Shown one piece after another: positions 1 through 5,855 of a stretch of 9,227 nucleotides of DNA. This DNA is from Bacillota bacterium. Its GTDB lineage: Bacteria; Bacillota; Clostridia; Acetivibrionales; JAEZXR01. Numbering within the stretch: the stretch's first letter is position 1; each line of letters begins with the position of its first letter. A program made the position numbers and the translations under genes. The stretch lies in assembly GCA_023419605.1 (NCBI GenBank), contig JAEZXR010000150.1, forward strand, positions 1-9,227, given 5' to 3'. Under the pieces are notes generated by a model. It made no database searches and had not been told where the DNA came from. It saw only the letters and a list, made by a program, of their open reading frames with translations.

Positions 1-24
1 ATATGCCTATTGTGTTATGGATAA

Positions 25-168
25 CCATATTCATCGGTAAGAGGGGAACTAATAAAGCTTCTTATGGAGAAATCGAATCTTTCTCTAAGAGAAATTGCGA
101 CAGTGCTGGGATTAAACCGCGAAATGGAGAGAAGGTCAGCGCTGTCAAAGGACCTGTCCCCTTGACAC
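25..168 (+). pseudogene. 3' remnant of a probable REP-associated tyrosine (Y1) transposase
   Basis: A short frame around 37-123 reads as a helix-turn-helix of the kind LSLREIATVLGLNRE, preceded by ELIKLLMEKSN. The frame then breaks: the following residues make better sense one frame over (VSAVKGPVPLTR, about 135-176), so at least one frameshift is present, and a stop lies upstream at 22-24. A C-terminal helix-turn-helix followed at once by a CTGTCCCCTTGACAC-type sequence is the arrangement I associate with clostridial REP-associated Y1 transposases. No catalytic HUH or tyrosine part is present. It could instead be the N-terminal HTH of another transposase family. The HTH is seen in the sequence; the family call is inference, supported by the matching 5' fragment at 4794. 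Confidence 0.4.
153..168 (-). repeat. REP-like end motif (left copy)
   Basis: Read on the minus strand this is GTGTCAAGGGGACAGG. A close relative in the opposite orientation, GTGTCAGGGGAACAG, lies at 4725-4739 just upstream of the Y1 transposase 5' remnant. In intact REP-associated elements the gene sits between inverted copies of such a motif. This copy follows the 3' remnant, as expected for the downstream end. Confidence 0.45.
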
Positions 169-214
169 GCGATGGGCTTGTCATACTCCATTATAGGCAT
201 AGTTTTATTGGCAG

Positions 215-337
215 ATGATCCTTTTGTCAGGTTTCGGACTGGCCGTTGTGCTAATGATGGAGTTAGCGTCATGCATATATCTCTTAATGACTTGTGCAAT
301 TCCGCAGTCATTAGTGATTAGCTTCTTTCTCTTTTGA
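215..337 (+). other. Short hydrophobic ORF, 40 codons, probable relic of a membrane protein
   Basis: The frame starts at an ATG with no recognisable Shine-Dalgarno sequence. It encodes a strongly hydrophobic peptide (MILLSGFGLAVVLMM then a Leu/Ile/Val/Phe-rich stretch) that ends inside the terminator hairpin at 303-350. In another frame just upstream (about 172-212) a second hydrophobic run (GLSYSIIGIVLLA) can be read, so the two may be pieces of one frameshifted membrane protein. A genuine small membrane protein is possible, but the missing ribosome site argues against it. I do not recognise a family. Confidence 0.2.
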
Positions 338-350
338 TGACTGCGTTTTT
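303..350 (+). terminator. Rho-independent terminator
   Basis: A perfect 9-bp inverted repeat, CGCAGTCAT at 303-311 and ATGACTGCG at 337-345, is followed directly by five T residues (346-350). The 25-base loop is long. It ends transcription coming from the left and isolates the chaperone genes from whatever preceded them. Confidence 0.6.
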
Positions 351-400
351 ACTTCGTCGCTATGGAGTTTAAATATTCGAAAAGTTTGTTATGCCAGAAC

Positions 401-429
401 TTCTCATATAGAAATCAATATGATAAAAT
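401..429 (+). promoter_or_regulatory. Possible weak promoter for the J-domain/ankyrin gene
   Basis: TTCTCA at 401-406 and TAAAAT at 424-429 are separated by 17 bases. The -10 box matches consensus at five of six positions and the -35 box at four of six. It lies between the terminator at 303-350 and the gene start, where a promoter is needed. The surrounding DNA is AT-rich, so chance matches are likely. Confidence 0.3.
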
Positions 430-496
430 ACTGTTGAAAGAAGAAAAGTTAATACGGTTTTAAATTACAATCATTATGGAACTAAAGGAGAATGAT

Positions 497-2920
497 GTGA
501 GTATTTGGAATATTTTAAACATTGAACCTACTTATGATACTAAAGAAGTGAAAAAAGCATATGCAAAGCAATTAAAACTCAATCATCCGGAGGAGAATCC
601 ACAGGGATACCAGAAATTAAGAGAGGCATATTCTTCCGCTTTAGAATATATCAAGAATCAATCCGATGATACTATTTTTCAAAGAGACTTTGTAATTGAC
701 AATTCTTCAATAGAAACTGTTAAAAAAAATGTTACGTACAATAATTCTTATGAAGACGAAGGAGATGAACAATCAAACTCAGATCAACCAGACAATATTT
801 CGAATTATGAGCCTGTCTTAATGAATTCTTTAGTAAGTAAGTTTGATGAGTTTATAGAGAAGGTTAATATTATATATGATAATCCGGATACCCGCAATGA
901 TATAAAATGCTGGAATGATCTTATGAGTATTGATGTAGTCTGGAACTTATCATACCGGGAACCATTAGGGTTTCGAATAAAAGACTTTCTTCTGGAGCAC
1001 TACCTTCTTTCTAAAGATGTATGGGAGTTACTTGACAGCTACTTTTATCTTAGTGATATGGATGAAGTTATGTATGCTTTTGTAAAGCAAAATTTATATA
1101 TGGCCGTAAGAAGCGGTAGTGTCAATGTGGTAAAGGGTTTATTAGAAAATGATGTGGACCTTGAGGTTACGAATAGTGAAGGTAAAACGGCACTTATCTA
1201 TGCAGCTGGGCAGGGATATTATGATATAGTATTACAGCTGGTAAAATATAATGTTAACATTGAAGCCAAAGATTTAGAAGGTAGCACGGCATTAATCGAA
1301 GCAATAATAAATGATAAGCTTGAGATTGCAAAATATTTGTTAGAAAATGGAGCAAATGTCAATGTGGCAGATAACAATGGAAAGACTGCTCTTTTCTATG
1401 CGGTTTCAGCAGATAATGAAAAGAGTGTTGAGCTACTGCTAATGCACGGTGCAAATGTTGCAGCAAAGAATAAGGATGGTCATAGTGCGTTTTTCATAGC
1501 AGTTAAATCAGGAAATGTAGCGATACTCGAATTATTGCGCAACAATGGAGCAGATATCAATCAAGTAGATGATGAAGGTTTTTCTGCACTTATTATGGCC
1601 GTTAACTTTAACCCAGCATCTGTTGAATACTTAATCAGACATGGAGTTGATCTGGAAGCTAAAAGAGATAATTTAAATGCCTTGATGGTAGCAATAATCA
1701 ACAATAAAATAGAGGCACTTCAATATTTAATTCATGGTGGTGCTGATATAAAAGCATGTATAAGTGACTACCAAAATGCTCTGATGATTGCTGCATCCTA
1801 CGGTCAAGCTGAGATAGTAAAATACTTAATAGATATCGGCGCTCCCATTGATAAATCCATATTTAATCCAGAATATGGCATGGAATGTAATGCACTGTTT
1901 TATGCTGCAATCGATGGTCAGGAAGCAGTTGTAAGACTGCTTTTAGAAAACGGTGCTGATGATACATTCATGAATATAATTTACTCCAGTTCTGCTGGAC
2001 TATTAGACAGGGTAAAATATCTGGTTGAAACAGAAAAGGCAGATATCAATGAAACAGATGAAAGAGACGGATCTACTGCATTAATTCGAGCAATTAAAAA
2101 TAATAAAGTTGAAGTAGTACAATATCTGATAGAACAAGGGGCCTTGATTAACGTGACAGATAATAAATCATCTTCTCCGTTGATAGAAGCAGCTTTAGAA
2201 TCAAATATTGTTATTATGGATTTGCTGATAAAGCATGGTGCTGATTTAGAATTGAAAACAAAGCAAGAAGGGTTCACAGCACTGTTTATGTGTTCGATAA
2301 AATCAATAAATGCTTCAATGGATTATTTAATTAATCAGGGGGCAGATATTGATGCCCGGGACATGCAGGGGTATACTCCTCTAATATCTGCTATCATAAG
2401 TAAAAAAATAGATTTAGTTCAATATCTTATCAAAAAGGGTGCTGATGTAAATGCATATGATACATCAAGATATAGTACGATTACATATGCCATAGTTGAT
2501 AACCAATCTAAACTTGTAAAATTATTATTGAAAAATGGAGCCGATATAAACTTTCTCGATGGAGAAGGACGTACTTATCTGCACCTCTGTGCAGTATTCG
2601 GGCATCTTAACCTGCTTAAATTCTTTCTGAAAAAGGGAATGAATCTGAATGATAGGGGGAATGACGGCAACACAGTATTAATGGAAGCAGCACAGAACGA
2701 CCATATGAATATTGTAAAATACATAATAACCAAAGAACAAGGTTTTGATATCAATGCACAGAATAACGAAGGAAAAACCGCTTTAATGTTCGCAATTGAT
2801 AATAAAAACCTAGATATGATTGATTTTCTAAGGGATCATGGTGCAGATATACAAATAGCTGATAATAATGGAAATTGCTATATAGAAACTCTATTAGATT
2901 TCTATATGAGTTTATTGTAA
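497..2920 (+). CDS. J-domain protein with about 18 ankyrin repeats; probable HscC co-chaperone
   Basis: Probable cytosolic co-chaperone of the downstream Hsp70. I chose the GTG at 497 because AAAGGAG (484-490) sits six bases ahead of it. The in-frame ATG at 476 has no ribosome site and would add seven residues. From the GTG the product is 807 residues. Residues 1-55 form a J-domain (MSIWNILNIEPTYDTKEVKK..., then a QKLREAY helix), but the loop reads HPE (30-32) rather than HPD. After an acidic, Asn/Ser-rich linker, residues about 110-195 form a Trp-rich segment (KCWNDLM, VVWNL, DVWELLDSYF) that I take as the middle domain of short HscC-partner J-proteins. From about 199 to the end I count roughly 18 ankyrin repeats with recurring TALIYAA and LLENGADIN motifs, plus a C-terminal cap. 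No signal peptide or membrane helix is visible. The ankyrins probably bind clients. It is AT-rich even for this window. Confidence 0.88.
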   Translation: MSIWNILNIEPTYDTKEVKKAYAKQLKLNHPEENPQGYQKLREAYSSALEYIKNQSDDTIFQRDFVIDNSSIETVKKNVTYNNSYEDEGDEQSNSDQPDNISNYEPVLMNSLVSKFDEFIEKVNIIYDNPDTRNDIKCWNDLMSIDVVWNLSYREPLGFRIKDFLLEHYLLSKDVWELLDSYFYLSDMDEVMYAFVKQNLYMAVRSGSVNVVKGLLENDVDLEVTNSEGKTALIYAAGQGYYDIVLQLVKYNVNIEAKDLEGSTALIEAIINDKLEIAKYLLENGANVNVADNNGKTALFYAVSADNEKSVELLLMHGANVAAKNKDGHSAFFIAVKSGNVAILELLRNNGADINQVDDEGFSALIMAVNFNPASVEYLIRHGVDLEAKRDNLNALMVAIINNKIEALQYLIHGGADIKACISDYQNALMIAASYGQAEIVKYLIDIGAPIDKSIFNPEYGMECNALFYAAIDGQEAVVRLLLENGADDTFMNIIYSSSAGLLDRVKYLVETEKADINETDERDGSTALIRAIKNNKVEVVQYLIEQGALINVTDNKSSSPLIEAALESNIVIMDLLIKHGADLELKTKQEGFTALFMCSIKSINASMDYLINQGADIDARDMQGYTPLISAIISKKIDLVQYLIKKGADVNAYDTSRYSTITYAIVDNQSKLVKLLLKNGADINFLDGEGRTYLHLCAVFGHLNLLKFFLKKGMNLNDRGNDGNTVLMEAAQNDHMNIVKYIITKEQGFDINAQNNEGKTALMFAIDNKNLDMIDFLRDHGADIQIADNNGNCYIETLLDFYMSLL

Positions 2921-3007
2921 TTTAACAAAGTTAATTTTAGATACTATTTACAAAAGTTAATAAATAAGTTTTAAATGCAAATACGCAAGAAAAGCCCGGA
3001 GGTATTT

Positions 3008-4714
3008 ATGAAAAAAATAGGAATAGATTTGGGAACTACAAATAGTCTGGTGGCTTACTGGACAGCAAATGGTCCGGAGATAATACCAAATGTACTTGGT
3101 TCTAATTTAACACCATCCGTAGTCAGCGTGGACGAGAACGGTGAAATCCTTGTCGGACAGGTTGCAAAAGAGAGATTAATAACACATCCACAGCTTACGG
3201 CCTCTGCCTTTAAACGCTTTATGGGTACTGAAAAAAAATATCAGTTAGGAAAATATATATTTACTCCGGAAGAGCTCTCTTCCTTCGTACTCAGATCATT
3301 AAAAGGGGATGCCGAAGCTTATCTTAAAGAGACCGTTGAAGAAGTGATTATCAGTGTACCGGCTTATTTTAATGATATACAGAGAAAAGCTACTAAAAGA
3401 GCTGCCGAACTGGCCGGTCTGCGTCTTGCACGCTTAATAAATGAACCTACCGCTGCTGCTCTATGCTATGGTATCCATGAATGCGGGACAGAAACCACCT
3501 TTTTAATCTGTGACCTGGGGGGTGGAACCTTTGATGTCTCCATCCTGGAATTATTTGAAGGTGTAATCGAGGTGAAGTCCGTGGCTGGTGATAATTATTT
3601 GGGTGGTGAGGATTTTACCGAGATACTCATAAATCATTTTCTTGAGACGAATGGAATTGATAAACAATCCCTAAGCTTAAAGGAGCTTTCGGCCATATAC
3701 AAGCAATCGGAAGCATGTAAAATTGCACTTGGCAGATATGAAAAAGTGAAAATCAGTATACAACTTGGAAACGACAGCATTGAGACAAATATAGGACGCA
3801 GTGACTTTGAAAATCTCACAGAAAAATTGCTTTGTAGACTTCGTAATCCAATTGAGAGAGCACTTAGAGATGCGTCACTTCATCCGGAGGATATTGATAA
3901 AATTATCCTGGTTGGTGGTTCAACAAGGATGCCCGTTGTTAAAACTACGATAGGAAAAATATTTCAGCAGTTCCCTTATACAAACATTAATCCGGAGGAA
4001 GCAATTGTTCTTGGAACAGCAATACAGTCTGCATTAATGGATAGAAATGAAGCATTAAATGAAGTTATATTAACGGATGTATGCCCTTATACACTAGGTA
4101 CAAACATTTCCAGACATAGAGAAAATAACAGTTATGATTCCGGGTACTTTTTACCAATTATTGAAAGAAACACGCCAATACCGGTAAGTAAAGTAGAGCG
4201 TCTTTGTACTATAAGAGATAACCAGAAAGAAGTAAATATCGATGTGTATCAGGGTGAGAACCGCAGGGTAGAAGATAATATTAAGCTTGGTGAACTTAAG
4301 ATTAACATTCCACCTGCTCCGGCAGGAACCCATACTATTGAAGTTCGTTATACCTATGATATTAACGGTATATTAGAAGTAGAGGTTGTCGTAGAAAGTA
4401 TTGGTTTGAAGAAGAGTCTTATCATAAAAAACAGTCCTGGAATTATGTCCGATGATGAGATACAGGAAAGGCTTAAAATACTGGAAGCTATTAAAATTCA
4501 TCCGAGAGACCGTATGGAATACCGTCTTCTTCTTGCAAGAGGAGAGTGCCTATATCAGGAAAGTCTTGGGAAAAAACGCAAATATTTAGATTATATATTA
4601 CAGCAGTTTGACTATATTCTAGCTCAGCAAAATGAAACAGAGATAAAAAAAGCGGCAGAGGTGTTAAAAGAGTGTTTGGATGAATTTGAAAATAATTTAG
4701 ATGATTATATTTAA
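3008..4714 (+). CDS. hscC: HscC-type Hsp70 chaperone
   Basis: ATP-dependent chaperone of the Hsp70 family, cytosolic. The ATG at 3008 is chosen because GGAGG (2998-3002) lies five bases upstream and the protein then starts MKKIGIDLGTTNS. An upstream ATG at 2975 would place extra residues across the ribosome site. The product has 568 residues, close to E. coli HscC and shorter than DnaK. The ATPase domain shows the phosphate-1 loop (IDLGTTNS, 6-13), VPAYFND (118-124), NEPTAAAL (145-152), phosphate-2 DLGGGTFDVS (169-178), GGED (199-202) and the adenosine motif LVGGSTRMP (301-309). The linker and start of the substrate domain read VILTDVCPYTLG (353-364), where DnaK has a DxTPLSLG form. IIERN and VYQGEN follow, as in HscC. 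The C-terminal lid is short and lacks a DnaK-like tail. It starts 87 bases after the J-protein gene with no visible terminator between, so co-transcription is likely. No grpE is in the window. Confidence 0.92.
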   Translation: MKKIGIDLGTTNSLVAYWTANGPEIIPNVLGSNLTPSVVSVDENGEILVGQVAKERLITHPQLTASAFKRFMGTEKKYQLGKYIFTPEELSSFVLRSLKGDAEAYLKETVEEVIISVPAYFNDIQRKATKRAAELAGLRLARLINEPTAAALCYGIHECGTETTFLICDLGGGTFDVSILELFEGVIEVKSVAGDNYLGGEDFTEILINHFLETNGIDKQSLSLKELSAIYKQSEACKIALGRYEKVKISIQLGNDSIETNIGRSDFENLTEKLLCRLRNPIERALRDASLHPEDIDKIILVGGSTRMPVVKTTIGKIFQQFPYTNINPEEAIVLGTAIQSALMDRNEALNEVILTDVCPYTLGTNISRHRENNSYDSGYFLPIIERNTPIPVSKVERLCTIRDNQKEVNIDVYQGENRRVEDNIKLGELKINIPPAPAGTHTIEVRYTYDINGILEVEVVVESIGLKKSLIIKNSPGIMSDDEIQERLKILEAIKIHPRDRMEYRLLLARGECLYQESLGKKRKYLDYILQQFDYILAQQNETEIKKAAEVLKECLDEFENNLDDYI

Positions 4715-4724
4715 CAACCAAAAT

Positions 4725-4739
4725 GTGTCAGGGGAACAG
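4725..4739 (+). repeat. REP-like end motif (right copy)
   Basis: GTGTCAGGGGAACAG begins 10 bases after the hscC stop codon and 54 bases before the start of the Y1 transposase remnant. It is a near match, with one base missing and one extra, to the minus-strand copy at 153-168. Its position and orientation fit the upstream end of a REP-associated transposase element. Confidence 0.4.
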
Positions 4740-4793
4740 ATGCATTGACATGGGTGGAGCTGTCTAGTAAACTTGGTATACGGAGGTAGATTC

Positions 4794-4925
4794 ATGCCAA
4801 GGTATGCCCGTGTAAAGAGCGAAAAGCAGATTTACCACATTATGCTTGTGTTGTTTTTTGTCGCCAAACATCAGATAACCCGCTATATATTTGATACCTC
4901 TCAGATGATTATGCAGTATCTGTAA
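4794..4925 (+). pseudogene. 5' remnant of a REP-associated tyrosine (Y1) transposase
   Basis: An ATG with a good ribosome site (CGGAGG, 4781-4786) opens a 43-codon frame beginning MPRYARVKSEKQIYHIML. This is the characteristic N-terminus of REP-associated Y1 transposases (MPR.AR.KS...IYHIMLRG). Homology stops abruptly after codon 18, where RGIN would be expected, and the next 25 residues (VLFFVAKHQITRYIF and on) look unrelated before a TAA. The HUH motif and the catalytic tyrosine are absent, so the piece is inactive. It was probably truncated by a deletion or rearrangement at about 4847. Confidence 0.7.
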
Positions 4926-4930
4926 CTCTC

Positions 4931-5017
4931 TTATCTATTAGATAAAAGTACTCCTATTAAAATTAGAGTAAATCCAATGGCATCAAGCAATGTACTTGTA
5001 AGGTATGCATAAATCTT
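4931..5017 (-). pseudogene. Scrap resembling the C-terminus of a DMT/EamA-type transporter
   Basis: On the minus strand a frame ending at the stop 4933-4931 reads YLTSTLLDAIGFTLILIG then VLLSNR. A final hydrophobic helix followed by a short basic end is common in EamA/DMT permeases. Just upstream the frame is interrupted by a stop, while another frame continues with NTIGRAVERFMH, suggesting a frameshift. The piece is only 28 codons, so the family call is weak and the similarity could be chance. Confidence 0.22.
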
Positions 5018-5110
5018 TCAACGGCCCGTCCTATAGTATTTGACGGATCGTATTAAAAATTTGGTGAAATTAAACAAGAAGTTGCTATCGTCAACAAAAA
5101 AAAATGTAAA

Positions 5111-5170
5111 AAACATATAAAAACTTATTGACATAGTACGGATTCCATTGTTATAATAAACATATAAAAA
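5111..5170. repeat. 13-bp direct repeat bracketing the pts promoter
   Basis: AAACATATAAAAA occurs at 5111-5123 and again, without mismatch, at 5158-5170. The two copies bracket the -35/-10 boxes at 5128-5157, and the second copy covers the expected transcription start. It may be an operator pair or merely a duplication in AT-rich DNA. Confidence 0.45.
5128..5157 (+). promoter_or_regulatory. Strong sigma-A-type promoter of the pts operon
   Basis: TTGACA (5128-5133) and TATAAT (5152-5157) both match consensus at all six positions and are separated by 18 bases. Transcription would start near 5164, about 35 bases ahead of the RAT/terminator leader. A promoter this good upstream of an intrinsic terminator suggests that control is exerted after initiation, by antitermination. 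Confidence 0.82.
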
Positions 5171-5196
5171 TTTGGAAATAAATATTTCTTTCAAGA

Positions 5197-5227
5197 GAAG
5201 ATGTTACTGATTCGGTCAGGCATAAGC
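5197..5227 (+). promoter_or_regulatory. Ribonucleic antiterminator (RAT) site for a BglG/LicT-family protein
   Basis: The segment contains GATGTTACTG, then ATTCGGT, then CAGGCATAAGC. This matches the known LicT/BglG target form (GGATTGTTACTG...CAGGCAAAACC) with few differences, and CTGA/TCAG pairs in the apical stem. Its 3' part (from 5218) is also the 5' arm of the terminator at 5218-5274, so the two structures exclude each other. The probable ligand is the antiterminator encoded at 7529-8371 in the same operon. Confidence 0.8.
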
Positions 5228-5274
5228 TTTCTGAATGTTGGATAGTTCACGTTTGGAAGTTGATGCCTTTTTTT
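5218..5274 (+). terminator. Conditional intrinsic terminator (attenuator) in the pts leader
   Basis: AGGCAT-A-AGCTTTC (5218-5231) pairs with GGAAGTT-G-ATGCCT (5255-5268). This gives a 13-pair stem with one A-G mismatch and two G-U pairs, followed by an uninterrupted run of seven T (5268-5274). Bound RAT would sequester the left arm and allow read-through to ptsH. Confidence 0.82.
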
Positions 5275-5575
5275 GCGTCCTTAGGTAAACAAAAGGATAT
5301 TAATTAAGGATTTATGTCAATTCCATTTTAACTAACTTCATATACTCGTGATACAGGGTTTTAGCCAAAGTTATACACAAAAATATTATATCGAAGTCGT
5401 ACGAGGATTAATGCATTGCTTTGACGGGAGAAATCTATCAACATTAATGTAAAAATAATACATAAATGTAATAGATTGGAAAACTACGAAGGTGTTTAGT
5501 TTGATGCAATATAGTTTTGTACTTTTTTAGTCACGCCGTACAAATAAAAAATATCGGTTTAAGGAGAACTCATTC
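5275..5575 (+). other. Long leader between the attenuator and ptsH; no gene seen
   Basis: About 300 AT-rich bases separate the attenuator from the HPr start. I see no coding region beyond frames of a few codons. A weak promoter-like pair lies at TTGACG (5421-5426) and ATTAAT (5443-5448), 16 bases apart. It could supply some transcription of ptsHI that bypasses the attenuator. A 7-bp inverted repeat, TTTGTAC (5516-5522) and GTACAAA (5538-5544) with a 15-base loop, lies just ahead of the ptsH ribosome site (AAGGAG, 5561-5566) and could affect translation. Confidence 0.35.
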
Positions 5576-5833
5576 ATGAAAAGTTTTAGTTATGTCATCC
5601 AAGATCAAATAGGTATTCACGCCAGACCTGCAGGTCAGCTTATGAAGCTAGCCGCCACCTTTAAAAGTGAAATTCAAATGGAATGTAAGGGTAAAAAAGC
5701 AAATTGTAAGCGCCTGTTTGATTTAATGGGACTGGCTGTAAAATGCAATGACGAAATAACCGTAATTATCGATGGGGATGACGAGGATACAGCGATTACA
5801 GCAATTAAAGACTTTTGCACAAACATACTTTGA
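5576..5833 (+). CDS. ptsH: Phosphocarrier protein HPr, variant lacking the regulatory serine
   Basis: Small cytosolic phosphocarrier of 85 residues that accepts phosphate from Enzyme I and passes it to EIIA domains. AAGGAG (5561-5566) lies nine bases before the ATG. The active-site motif GIHARPAGQL puts the phospho-histidine at His15, with Arg17 and Pro18 as usual. The usual Firmicute KSIMGVMSLG region, phosphorylated on Ser46 by HPr kinase, reads KRLFDLMGLAV here, with Arg at 46. The protein should therefore serve sugar transport but not act as the Ser46-P corepressor of CcpA. I recall similar KRLF forms in Lachnospiraceae HPr, so this may be a lineage trait. It is the first gene of the operon, with 22 bases to ptsI. 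Confidence 0.93.
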   Translation: MKSFSYVIQDQIGIHARPAGQLMKLAATFKSEIQMECKGKKANCKRLFDLMGLAVKCNDEITVIIDGDDEDTAITAIKDFCTNIL

Positions 5834-5855
5834 AATCGAAGGAAGGAGCGGCACG

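Noticed and set aside
15..311. 98-codon minus-strand frame across the left flank
   Set aside because: It runs antisense to the HTH-like remnant, has no ribosome site and resembles no protein I know; a shadow frame.
1981..2277. Minus-strand frame within the ankyrin region
   Set aside because: Antisense to a clear run of ankyrin repeats and without a start signal.
1093..2900. DNA tandem repeats in the ankyrin region
   Set aside because: The repetition is at protein level. The DNA units are too diverged to count as a nucleotide repeat array.
2947..2976. Separate promoter for hscC (TTTACA then TTAAAT, 18 bases apart)
   Set aside because: The -10 box matches at only four of six positions in very AT-rich DNA. 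Co-transcription with the J-protein gene is simpler.
2975..3007. Upstream ATG extending HscC by 11 residues
   Set aside because: The extension covers the strong GGAGG at 2998-3002, and the family starts directly before the IGIDLGTTNS motif.
5772..5855. Upstream ATG extending Enzyme I by 28 residues
   Set aside because: It lies inside ptsH in another frame. The ATG at 5856 has a ribosome site at seven bases and the normal Enzyme I start.
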